Source: Ignavibacteriota bacterium (GTDB lineage Bacteria; Bacteroidota; Ignavibacteria; Ignavibacteriales; Melioribacteraceae). Taken from it: a stretch of 64,000 bases of DNA. The first letter of the stretch is position 1. Each line of letters begins with the position of its first letter. A program made the translations under genes and the position numbers. This document shows positions 25,551 through 33,642 of this stretch, piece by piece. The DNA lies in NCBI GenBank assembly GCA_016716225.1, contig JADJWT010000001.1, forward strand, positions 4,226,501-4,290,500, in the 5' to 3' direction. The notes beneath the pieces are model-generated. The model made no database searches and was not told the DNA's origin. It saw nothing but the letters and a program-made list of their open reading frames with translations.

Positions 25551-25743
25551 ACCTAACCCGCAACTCAAAGCGACCGCTATCTTCGAAGCGGTCGTTTAAT
25601 GTGGCAATTGGGTTTAGCTTTTCAAAGTAAGTTTGTTGTTCAAAGTTGATTTGTAAAACGAAGTTGATTTTAAAACAAAAAAAGTAGTTGCCAAAAGCGT
25701 CATTGTAGTTATGGGCGGCGCTTTAGTTGCAATGCCGTTATAC
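25551..25743 (+). repeat. Integron attC-like site between cassettes 1 and 2
   Basis: R'' ACCTAAC (25551-25557) is followed by GCAACTCAAAGCG and a perfect hairpin CGACCGCT/AGCGGTCG (25571-25594). Near 25610 GGGTTTAGC resembles an R' box, giving a 65-70-bp attC. Further right, CGCTTTAGTTGC (25719-25730) pairs with the left GCAACTCAAAGCG, leaving one unpaired base as attC sites do. It leads to the R' box GTTATAC (25737-25743). The region may be one long site or a short attC plus the right half of another around an ORF-less segment. It is clearly more GC-rich than its surroundings. Confidence 0.65.
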
Positions 25744-25766
25744 CACTAAAATATTATAGGAAAAAC

Positions 25767-26453
25767 ATGAAATCATTTTACTCTCTTTTTATTTTATTCT
25801 TTGTATTTAACTTATCAATTGCTCAAACAGATTGTGAAAATGATGTCCTTGACCTGAAACATGGATTGCAGTTTCAAGTTAGAACATTATCACTTTCTGA
25901 TTTCAATGGTTATACTTTTGCTTATAGATATTTACTTAATAATAATTCTGGATTGAGAATCGGAATATTCGCAAATATTTCTGATGAAAATTTCACTGAA
26001 AATCATTTAGTGGATTCCTCAAAATTCAATTCCCCTCAAGAAAATATCAATTATGATCTTAAGTTTTCTGTACAGTATATTAAAACAATAATGAGAAAAG
26101 AAGATTTTTCATTTATAATGGGATTCGGTCCATTTATTGCTTATCAGAAAAGAGAATCAAATGCAAATGATTATGGTCATAATTACACAAGAGAATACCT
26201 AAGCAAATATAATAGTACAAGTTTTGGTTTAGACATACTGATGGGCGTAGAATATAATTTATCAAATAACGTGATTTTATCTGGTGAATATGGTTTGGCA
26301 ATGTCAATTGGTAGTTTGGATTCTAAACGTACAGAAAATTTTTACTATAACGACGCGTATGAGATAGATCAAAAACATGAAGAAAAAAGTGAAGGGACTC
26401 TATATTTAGTAAAGGGAATCGGCGCTAGTTTAGGCTTATCAATATTTTTCTAA
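25767..26453 (+). CDS. Secreted outer-membrane beta-barrel-like protein (cassette 2)
   Basis: 228 residues with a signal peptide (about 1-19, ending SIAQ). Alternating hydrophobic strands follow, and the C-terminus is LGASLGLSIFF-like, ending in Phe as outer-membrane barrels do. Segments such as YTFAYRYLL, SGLRIGIFANIS and FSFIMGFGPFIAYQ look like barrel strands. AGGAAAAAC precedes the ATG. It is the only gene of the second cassette, starting 30 bp after the attC R' box and ending 4 bp before the next R'' box. No family is recognised. Confidence 0.68.
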   Translation: MKSFYSLFILFFVFNLSIAQTDCENDVLDLKHGLQFQVRTLSLSDFNGYTFAYRYLLNNNSGLRIGIFANISDENFTENHLVDSSKFNSPQENINYDLKFSVQYIKTIMRKEDFSFIMGFGPFIAYQKRESNANDYGHNYTREYLSKYNSTSFGLDILMGVEYNLSNNVILSGEYGLAMSIGSLDSKRTENFYYNDAYEIDQKHEEKSEGTLYLVKGIGASLGLSIFF

Positions 26454-26457
26454 AGTG

Positions 26458-26490
26458 GTATAACCAGCAAATCTACCCGACCGCTTAGGA
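26458..26490 (+). repeat. Truncated attC left half after cassette 2
   Basis: GTATAAC (26458-26464) is complementary to the R' box GTTATAC at the start of cassette 2. This is followed by CCCGACCGCTTAGG, similar to the left arm of the previous attC. The right half is missing, so the array is truncated here, about 120 bp before the second tmRNA-like attachment site. Confidence 0.55.
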
Positions 26491-26611
26491 AAATTAAGAA
26501 TCAATTCATTTTAATAGTTTCCAATTATGTCATAATTCATAAGTAAAAATATTCTATTTTGTGCATAATTTGTGCGCTGTGTCTGTAAGTTATTGTTTTT
26601 ATTGATATTTT

Positions 26612-26626
26612 GTGGAGGTGGCGGGA
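26612..26626 (-). repeat. Putative attachment site: tmRNA 3'-end-like core, copy 2
   Basis: Second copy of GTGGAGGTGGCGGGA in the same orientation as at 10244. It is followed by GTTGTACC; on the minus strand this reads GGTACAACTCCCGCC, close to the tmRNA T-arm (usually GGTTCAACTCCCGCC). It fits attR of element 1 and attL of a second element, since another integrase starts 227 bp to the right. Confidence 0.62.
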
Positions 26627-26773
26627 GTTGTACCTACTATATTTTATTATTTTTCTAGCTATTCATCATTTCTTTATTTATTTGTTAACTTATTATTTTA
26701 TAATACGTTATACCTAATATTATATTTTTTGATTTCTTTTATAATCTTATAAATATCTTTTATTATCGCATAT

Positions 26774-26790
26774 TTTTGTAAGAATATTGT
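26774..26790. repeat. Repeat shared by both integrase regions, copy 2
   Basis: Exact copy of TTTTGTAAGAATATTGT from 10189-10205. Here it overlaps TATTTTTG (26771-26778), a TAnnTTTG-type -7 box 75 bp before integrase 2. Confidence 0.45.
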
Positions 26791-26852
26791 AAGAATAATT
26801 GATATTGAATTGTCTAAACAATATCTTTATTTATTGAAAAAAGAAGACTAAG

Positions 26853-28100
26853 ATGAATATTAAATTTTACCTTGAACAGAAAAAAAATAGAACTGGGAAA
26901 CATACTATTTGGTGTTTTATTAGGGAAAAGAATAGGACATTACCATTAAATACTGGAGAAAAGATTCAACCAGAATTTTGGGATGTTAATCAGCATAGAG
27001 CAAATGAATTAAAAACAAAAGATAAAATGATGAAAGGAATGTTGTACGGACTCAATAATTACTTAAATATGTATGAAAATAGAATTAGAGAAATTATTCG
27101 AGACTCAAAAATTAGAAATTTTAATGCAGATTTTGATGATATTGCTCAAGAAATAAAGACAGCATTTTCAAATAAAACACGAAACTTTTTTGATGATTTT
27201 GACGATTTCATTTCAGCTAAATCAACTCAGGTTTCTAAAAGTACTATGAAAAAATATATGCAAACAAAAAAACATCTTAAAGATTTTGAGAATGATATGG
27301 GCATAAAAATATCTTACTCAAAAATAAATCTATTATTTTTTGATAAATTTTATCCGTATTTAATTAGTAATAAAAACTTTATTGATAATACTGCGAATAA
27401 AACTATTAGCTTTCTTAAAGTATTTATGAATTGGGCAGTTGAAAGAGAGTTAACAAAAAATACTGATTTTAGAAATTTTAAGATTAAATATAATAAAAAT
27501 GATATAGTTTATTTAACAGAACAAGAGCTAATGAATTTATATGATATAAAACTAGAGAATGAAAGGTTAACTAGAGTAAGAGATGTTTTTTGTTTCCAAT
27601 GTTTTACAGGGCAGAGATATTCAGATATTGAAAAAATATCTATCTTAGATATTAAAAACGGGATTTGGAGATTTAGAGCCATTAAGACTGGAGAAATTTT
27701 GGAAGTACCACTAAACCATTATGCCCTTTCAATTTTAGAAAAATATCGTGGTTGGGAATCTCCATTACCAATTATAAGTAATCAAAAAATGAATGAGTAT
27801 ATTAAAGAACTTTGTAAAGTTGCCAAGATTACAACTCATGTTAAAGTATCAAAAATAAAAGCAAATAAAATTGTAGAGGAAATTTTACCAAAATATAATC
27901 TTATAGGAACACATACAGCAAGAAGAACATTTATTTCATTATCTTTAAAAAATGGCATGAAACCAGATTATATTATGAAAGTTGTCGGTCACTCAGATTA
28001 TAGGATGATGAAAAGATATTTAGCAATAGACAATTCTGAAGTAAGAAATGAAATGGATAAAGCTTGGGGAAGTTCTCTAAGATTAGTTAAAAAGAATTAG
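26853..28100 (+). CDS. Tyrosine recombinase/integrase 2
   Basis: Second site-specific recombinase, 415 residues and clearly homologous to the one at 10440. It shares IKFYL at the N-terminus, FQCFTG.RYSDIE, LPIISNQK, HTARRTFISLSL and the C-terminal KAWGSSLR. Catalytic residues are R255, K278, H354, R357, H380 and Y389, all present. It lies just right of the second tmRNA-like site and in the same orientation as integrase 1, so a tandem insertion at the same target is likely. Apart from a transposase fragment no cargo can be assigned to this second element with certainty. Confidence 0.92.
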   Translation: MNIKFYLEQKKNRTGKHTIWCFIREKNRTLPLNTGEKIQPEFWDVNQHRANELKTKDKMMKGMLYGLNNYLNMYENRIREIIRDSKIRNFNADFDDIAQEIKTAFSNKTRNFFDDFDDFISAKSTQVSKSTMKKYMQTKKHLKDFENDMGIKISYSKINLLFFDKFYPYLISNKNFIDNTANKTISFLKVFMNWAVERELTKNTDFRNFKIKYNKNDIVYLTEQELMNLYDIKLENERLTRVRDVFCFQCFTGQRYSDIEKISILDIKNGIWRFRAIKTGEILEVPLNHYALSILEKYRGWESPLPIISNQKMNEYIKELCKVAKITTHVKVSKIKANKIVEEILPKYNLIGTHTARRTFISLSLKNGMKPDYIMKVVGHSDYRMMKRYLAIDNSEVRNEMDKAWGSSLRLVKKN

Positions 28101-28359
28101 AATTAATAACTGTATCAGTTTTAAAAACTTAAAGTTGTGAAAATAATTTATGTAAATTTTTTATTAATAGTGTTGACTAAATACTTTGAATTTTTATGAA
28201 ACAGAATTTAATTGTTAAAAATTACTACTAATTTTTTAAAATGGTGAAACTCAAAAATCGCTTAATAACGACATTGGTGATATTTTTGTTTCAATGATAA
28301 TTTGATCCAATAAGTCAAAAAAATATAAAATAATTGAATTAGCTCTAGTCCCGCTACTA
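28101..28359. other. Spacer after integrase 2
   Basis: No gene was recognised. GCTCTAGTCCCGCTACTA at 28342-28359 is a short GC-richer segment that looks like the 3' end of a structured RNA (T-arm plus acceptor-like) directly before a terminator, but it is too short to identify. Confidence 0.35.
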
Positions 28360-28389
28360 AAGCCCTTATTTTATAAGGGCTTATTTTTT
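28360..28389 (+). terminator. Rho-independent terminator
   Basis: A perfect 10-bp stem AAGCCCTTAT/ATAAGGGCTT with a TTT loop (28360-28382) is followed by ATTTTTT. It lies 260 bp downstream of integrase 2. Confidence 0.75.
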
Positions 28390-28524
28390 ATCTACACAAC
28401 TACTACACACAATTTCTCAAAATATTTATATTTTTTCTCTTCATATTTCATTCAACAATTTTATCAAAATATCATAAGCTTAATTTTATTACCAAAAAAA
28501 CCAAGGTTTTTTTAATTCCAACAA

Positions 28525-28674
28525 CTTAAAAAAAAATACAAAAACGACAATACCAAAATGTTATACTTAGCTTATAGAGATTTATCTAAAAAATGGACTT
28601 TACCAATTCAAAACTGGGCTCGTATTCTTTCCAATTTTTCGATTTACTTTAAGGAAAGATTTCATGATTTTTAA
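28525..28674 (+). pseudogene. IS256-family (mutator) transposase C-terminal fragment
   Basis: Only the end of a transposase remains: KNDNTKMLYLAYRDLSKKWT, then LPIQNWARILSNFSIYF and KERFHDF before a TAA at 28672-28674. The LYLA..D..KKWT.PI.NW..I pattern is the well-known C-terminus of IS256 transposases. The upstream part with the DDE residues is absent. No terminal inverted repeat was found. Confidence 0.72.
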
Positions 28675-28937
28675 TAACTCAATTTTCCATTTACACAATA
28701 AACTTTACACTCTCGAGGCATTAAATATTTATAAATTTATTTTTTATAAATATAAAAGATTTCATAATTATTTATCTTTTATTTATTAAATTTGATCTAA
28801 AGTGCTGGGAAAAATATTTCTACTTGTTTTCTTATCTTAAAAGCATTAATCCCCAATCTCATCTAAAATTAAACAGGACTATTTCACAACTTACTAGAAA
28901 TTAAAATATTAATATCACAACATTTTTGTTCTGACTC

Positions 28938-30560
28938 TCATTCGAACAACCCAATTGAAATATTACTATTCTCATCGCATTCAAATCTGTTTAAGACTGC
29001 TGACATTTGTCCAGTCCATACAACACTGTAGTTCCAAGTTAAAATTTTCTGACAGTTGTTAATACCTCGATTAGTACCAAATTTAATAGAATTTGAGGTT
29101 TCAAATAAATAAGGTATATCTTTTACTTCTATTTTGTAATCGTCAATACGCCAACTTGAATAAAAATCTCGGTGCTCCTCTTCTTTGTAACTGATGATTT
29201 TATCAAAATCATTACTGAATTCAATATTTATACTTCCAGTAATTTTAACTTCACCAATACCATCATTGTATGATGTATCCCATACTGAACTAAATACATT
29301 TCCAATTATGTTTCCATTTTGATTGTTATATGTGGTCTTATAGTTTATATAATAAGGATCTTCGTAAGTACTATTCGAGTCTGTTCTTTGAAGAAAACCT
29401 TTTACATATATTTCTATTGCTGCTACCTTAAAATTCAAATTGGAAGTAATACACGGATTAGAATTTTCAGGTAACTTTGCCACATAAAAACGTACAGCAG
29501 TCCATGGTTTTAACCTAAGTGATTCATTTGGCCAATTAATAAATAATTCCGAATAATTACTCAATTCCAGCTCCAATGCCTTTCCAGATTTCATATTTCT
29601 GAATATATCAAATGATTCCGAAGTTAATTCCTCATTACCTTTTGGATACCATAAAACATTTTCACCATTTAATTCTCTTAGTTTAATTAAAATTTTTTCA
29701 TCAGTACTAACACTATTTCTAAGCTTTATTTTTCCATTTCTTACTTCTATTACTGCACTATGTGGAACGTTACCGTAAATTCCTTTAGCATCATTGTTTC
29801 CCCACATATCTCTTGTAAATAACGCAACCACTTGTTTATTTTCTGCTTTAATGTATGCTACTAACTCATCCCACTTCTTACTAGTTAATTCATTTGCATT
29901 CAATCCGCCAATATCATTGAAATGTGTAAGTAAAAATGCTTGCAGAGTTTGATGGCCTGTCAATGGATTAGAATTTATATCTGTATTTGTATTGGGAAAT
30001 TTCTCTTTCACACTTTTCCATGCTGAATCTGCAACACATCCTCTTTTTATAAAATTATCAAGCAGAAAAGTTAAAGTTCCTTTATGACAATTTGCAATCA
30101 CTCCGTATTTGCTGAAATGATTTATTTCAGTTTGAGCTGATAATTTCTCTTCATCAGTAACAATTTCTGCACAAATACCCATATCAAAATACTCAGATGC
30201 ATTTTCAGTAAATGAAACATATATCAGTGGATTGTGATCTGAAGGCCAATTATCTGGTAATGAAAAGCTAAGTTTTGCAGGTTTCTCTAATGTTAGACCA
30301 TCAGGTTCCAAATGTACTGATTTAATACACCATTCGTGCATTTGTGAGCTGGGTAATGAAGTTAGTGTTATTCTTGTATCTTCTTTTAATGCACCTGCAG
30401 GGATTTGTAACTTAATTTCATCCTTAATGGTTATTTCTCCGCCTTGTAGTGCACTAATTATTTGATATGATTCTTCAATTCTGGTTTCAGTGGGTGAATC
30501 TATTTTACAAGAAATGATTAAAAATGCTATTAAAATATAAAAAAGGATAAATTTATTCAC
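28938..30560 (-). CDS. Lipoprotein with ZU5-like domain
   Basis: 540 residues. A lipoprotein signal (LIAFLIISC, Cys18) anchors it to a membrane. Residues about 38-115 resemble a ZU5 domain: GGEITIKDEIKLQIPAGALK, then DTRITLTSLPSS and DGLTLEKPAKLSFSLP. The rest is not recognised, apart from a beta-rich C-terminus with HRDFYSSWRIDDYKIEV. The start is a GTG, chosen because GGAGG lies 5 bases upstream. The gene is isolated, on minus, between the accessory region and the hemerythrin gene. The role is unknown; surface ZU5 proteins often mediate protein-protein contacts. Confidence 0.72.
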   Translation of the reverse strand: MNKFILFYILIAFLIISCKIDSPTETRIEESYQIISALQGGEITIKDEIKLQIPAGALKEDTRITLTSLPSSQMHEWCIKSVHLEPDGLTLEKPAKLSFSLPDNWPSDHNPLIYVSFTENASEYFDMGICAEIVTDEEKLSAQTEINHFSKYGVIANCHKGTLTFLLDNFIKRGCVADSAWKSVKEKFPNTNTDINSNPLTGHQTLQAFLLTHFNDIGGLNANELTSKKWDELVAYIKAENKQVVALFTRDMWGNNDAKGIYGNVPHSAVIEVRNGKIKLRNSVSTDEKILIKLRELNGENVLWYPKGNEELTSESFDIFRNMKSGKALELELSNYSELFINWPNESLRLKPWTAVRFYVAKLPENSNPCITSNLNFKVAAIEIYVKGFLQRTDSNSTYEDPYYINYKTTYNNQNGNIIGNVFSSVWDTSYNDGIGEVKITGSINIEFSNDFDKIISYKEEEHRDFYSSWRIDDYKIEVKDIPYLFETSNSIKFGTNRGINNCQKILTWNYSVVWTGQMSAVLNRFECDENSNISIGLFE

Positions 30561-30707
30561 GGTACCTCCATTGTATTTTAAAACAGATTGTCAATGATTA
30601 ACCGTAAAAATTTTTCAATTATTGCAGCGTTGATAACTATAAATAAATCATAAAATAATTGATAAATTTTGAATGATTATTGAAATATTAAATTAATTTT
30701 TATTAAT

Positions 30708-31337
30708 TCATTTAATATTTCCTTTTTGTTGAAGATAGAAATTTGCGTCGCTAAATATTATATTTTCCTCACGATAAATGTGCAATTTCATCGTTTCAAT
30801 AATTGCTCTACCTTGATCAAAGACAACTTGGAAAGTAATATTCCTTGATTTTTCATCCGGAAGTTGAGAGCCTAACCCAAGAAAATTAAAAACAACTGCA
30901 GCTGCTTGAGCAACCTTTAAGTGTTCATCTTCAAGTATATCTATTCCGGTATAAGAGGAATTTACAAAATTATACTCCTTTTTTTCTATCATCAGCCTCT
31001 TAACAAAGGGAAAAACCTCTCGTTCTTCTTTCTGATTATGCAAAGGAATTGTATGATCCATAAATTCAAAAAAATTTCTGAAACTAATATTTATATTTTC
31101 ATTAAAAATCCAATTTTCACTTTTCCAATTATGTAAAGCCACTTCAAATTTATCAAGAATCTTATCAAATAATTTATGCTCATCTACCAATTCTTGTAAT
31201 AAGGGATGAAGTTTATCATATAAAATTGGTTGTGAATTAGGAGGGTTATAAGCATCGGGTGGATTCATTGGAGAAAATTCTTCTTCAGAATTTTTATCGA
31301 CAATTTTCTGTATTTTTTCTGAACCTAGGTTATTCAT
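30708..31337 (-). CDS. Hemerythrin-like domain protein
   Basis: 209 residues of four-helix hemerythrin type, predicted to hold a di-iron site. Ligand-type motifs are DEHKLFDK, FMDHTIPLHNQKEEREVFP (H..E), EDEHLKVAQ and LHIYREENIIF (HxxxE). It lies 47 bp downstream of ric and in the same orientation, so it probably works with it in oxygen or NO sensing or detoxification. The N-terminal about 45 residues are Pro- and Asn-rich and unstructured. The exact ligand set needs an alignment. Confidence 0.8.
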   Translation of the reverse strand: MNNLGSEKIQKIVDKNSEEEFSPMNPPDAYNPPNSQPILYDKLHPLLQELVDEHKLFDKILDKFEVALHNWKSENWIFNENINISFRNFFEFMDHTIPLHNQKEEREVFPFVKRLMIEKKEYNFVNSSYTGIDILEDEHLKVAQAAAVVFNFLGLGSQLPDEKSRNITFQVVFDQGRAIIETMKLHIYREENIIFSDANFYLQQKGNIK

Positions 31338-31384
31338 TTACTGCACTCTTATTTATCTTTTAATGATTATTTAAAAAATATTTA

Positions 31385-32134
31385 TTAATAAATCCTTGAT
31401 AAATTACCAACTAAATTTTCCTCGAGAAAAATTGCCTTGGGAAATAAAATGTTATTTTCCAAATGAATGTGTAAATGTAAATCATTTTCAAATTCATCAA
31501 GTTTTTTGAATGTTATATTGTAAGTATTACATGCATCTTCAGGCAATTCATAATTATTTGTTATTGCGCGTATTTTTTTAAGTAGATTTCCAGCATTTTC
31601 ATGTTCCATAATCATCATTGAAATAGGATTACGAACAGTACCAAAAGGTGATGGATCAATTTTTGTATTATTCTTTTGTGCATTTGAAAGAGAAAATATA
31701 TAGGGGAATAAAATCCGTTCTTCTTTCATTAGGTGATGCTGTAGTTCTTCAGATGCATCATTAAAATATTCTTCAATCTTAAATAATTCAGGATGAGAAT
31801 CACCATGAACTTTGGCAATTTTATTAGTAAATTCAGTTAGAATAGGTATATTTTCTTTTACGTATTTATGATGAATATTAATTATATAGTCTGTTAAAAA
31901 GCCAATTTCCCATTCCTTATAGTTTTGTACACTCTCAACCGATTGAAAAATTTTCTTCTCCAATTCTTTTGATAATTCTACAACTTTAAGGTTTTTATCA
32001 TTGCAGACTTCAGAAATTGTCTTATTTCCACCGCAGCAAAAATCAATATTATATTTCTTGAATACTTCAGCAGTTTTATAATTATCTTTTACTATTTCGC
32101 CAATAGTAGATTTTAAATCTATTATATTGTTCAT
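31385..32134 (-). CDS. ric: Iron-sulfur cluster repair di-iron protein (Ric/YtfE/ScdA)
   Basis: Repairs Fe-S clusters damaged by nitric oxide or oxidants. The N-terminal ScdA domain has the invariant DFCCGGNK (C33, C34) after a helix with IVKDNYKTAEVFKKY. The C-terminal hemerythrin domain has ligand motifs NIHHKYVKE, VHGDSHPEL, QHHLMKEERILFP, MEHENAG and HIHLENNILFP. Length 249 is near the family size (about 220-250). AAAGGAAAA precedes the ATG. Its place beside DoxX, hemerythrin and the nitrate reductase operon fits a role in coping with NO or nitrite stress made during nitrate respiration. Confidence 0.93.
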   Translation of the reverse strand: MNNIIDLKSTIGEIVKDNYKTAEVFKKYNIDFCCGGNKTISEVCNDKNLKVVELSKELEKKIFQSVESVQNYKEWEIGFLTDYIINIHHKYVKENIPILTEFTNKIAKVHGDSHPELFKIEEYFNDASEELQHHLMKEERILFPYIFSLSNAQKNNTKIDPSPFGTVRNPISMMIMEHENAGNLLKKIRAITNNYELPEDACNTYNITFKKLDEFENDLHLHIHLENNILFPKAIFLEENLVGNLSRIY

Positions 32135-32178
32135 TTTTTCCTTTATAAATAAATTATTAATATTTAATAAAATTTAAT

Positions 32179-32610
32179 CTAATATGGTTTTACTTTTCTT
32201 TTTTCTAAGTAAGAATCAACTGATAGAATTCCAGAACCAAACAGAAAGAAAATCACTAAAAGCACCAAAACTAATGTTGAAAGTTCAAGAGATTGTTCAA
32301 CGCGTGCTAATCCTTCTTTTAAATGGAATAATAAAATTGCACCTAATAAAACTGGAATTTGAAGTAAAGCAGATAAACGAGTTAATAAACCTATTCCTAA
32401 TAACACTCCACCAATTATATGTATTACAATTACATAGGAATACCACCAATACCATTGATCTGATCCAGTCAATTTTGTAAAAACCGAAGGTTCAACAAAA
32501 AGTATTATTCCCCGTACAAATAGAGCAAAACCCACAAATATTCGTATTAGAGAAAAAGCTGTATCTATATTTTTTTCAAACCATTTTTTTAACGAAAGAT
32601 ATGTATTCAT
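32179..32610 (-). CDS. DoxX family membrane protein
   Basis: 143 residues with four transmembrane helices, typical of DoxX: IRIFVGFALFVRGIILF, VIVIHIIGGVLLGIGLLTRL, LLQIPVLLGAILLFH and LSTLVLVLLVIFFLFGSG. GGAG lies before the ATG. It is followed after 44 bp by ric. DoxX-like proteins are quinone-pool or redox-linked membrane proteins of poorly known function. Here it is probably part of a stress module with Ric and the hemerythrin-like protein. Confidence 0.85.
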   Translation of the reverse strand: MNTYLSLKKWFEKNIDTAFSLIRIFVGFALFVRGIILFVEPSVFTKLTGSDQWYWWYSYVIVIHIIGGVLLGIGLLTRLSALLQIPVLLGAILLFHLKEGLARVEQSLELSTLVLVLLVIFFLFGSGILSVDSYLEKRKVKPY

Positions 32611-32843
32611 AAATGCTCCAAATCATTTTGTTTTGAAATTGATAATTAAGTAATAGCCAAAATAAAGTGAATCTAAAGTAATAAATTAATCGAAAATTGG
32701 AACAGCTATAATTTGTTGAGTATAATTCGTATTTCAAAAACCAATGTCAATTTTATTTTTTAACTACAAAGACAACCTAAATCATTTTAAATGTATATTT
32801 TTTCTTTAGATTAAAATATTTATAAAATCGTTTTGGTTGGATT

Positions 32844-33023
32844 TTATTCAACCAAGAACAATTTTTGTATATTTAATTGATCATAATTTGGAATTTGTCC
32901 AATAACTTTGATTAACGATTCTTGTTTTTTGATAGTAAATTCATGATAATTGACAAAAAATAATTCTGCATTTTTACTACTTGGAATCAAATTTTTTGTA
33001 TTCTTGAGAACTAAAATATTCAA
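32844..33023 (-). pseudogene. Short reading frame or gene remnant between doxX and narK
   Basis: An open frame of 59 residues from a TTG reads NILVLKNTKNLIPSSKNAEL, then FFVNYHEFTIKKQESLIKVI and ends QKLFLVE. It has protein-like composition but no ATG and no ribosome site. It may be the end of a degraded gene. No family is recognised. Confidence 0.35.
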
Positions 33024-33364
33024 TCTTTTATAGAATGATGATTAATGAAAGCAAACCAAGTTTAATTCAAAATCCTTTTATCTTTTGTCTATTTGCAGAG
33101 TGGCAAAACAATCATTGCATTATTAAATACACTAATAACAAATCATTAAATGCACCCACAAAAATTACTAATTAATTTTTAGCACTTGGTATGTGGTTCT
33201 TGGTTAATTACGAGTACTGAACAGGCTCCTTTTAAGAATTGATCTTACCCTTATTAAAGAGATTTACAACATATTACTTAGTAAAAGAAACATGTGGATA
33301 CCCTTATCATTTTTTGTTAATGGGCGGCATATTATGAAAGATACCCATTAAAATATAATCCACT

Positions 33365-33550
33365 TTATTGGTTAGTAGTTTCGTCTCTTGGCTTGTATAA
33401 ATCTTGTACATTTAATATGGATAAATCAATTAAGTTGTATTTTTGACAAAGTTCCAGAATATTATATTTACATTGAATTATATTTATATAAACATCGAGT
33501 TTAACTTTTTCTGGATTAATGAGCTCAATGTAAATAGAAATTAAAATTTT
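33365..33550 (-). pseudogene. Second gene remnant between doxX and narK
   Basis: An open frame without a start codon reads KILISIYIELINPEKVKLDV, then CKYNILELCQKYNLIDLSIL and ends LYKPRDETTNQ. It is about 60 codons and protein-like. With the frame at 32844 it suggests that one or two genes decayed in this 1-kb gap (32611-33642), in which nothing else is recognised. Confidence 0.35.
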
Positions 33551-33642
33551 TTACATTTAAACAATAAGTATAAAGTGACTTTTCTTCAAAAAAAAATTAT
33601 TTTTTATTTTTATTAACCAAAATTTCAAAGAACATAAGTTAC

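Noticed and set aside
10244..26626. A complete tmRNA gene at either attachment site
   Set aside because: Only the last 15-25 bases resemble ssrA. No tmRNA start or tag-coding stretch was seen in the flanking sequence.
10440..28100. Either integrase as an integron integrase (IntI) serving the attC-like sites
   Set aside because: Both are long Bacteroidota-type phage recombinases with an arm-binding domain and lie beside tmRNA-like sites. I see no IntI-specific extra helix motif.
28342..28359. tRNA gene
   Set aside because: The short GC-richer segment could be a tRNA-like 3' end, but no cloverleaf can be drawn with the AT-rich sequence before it.
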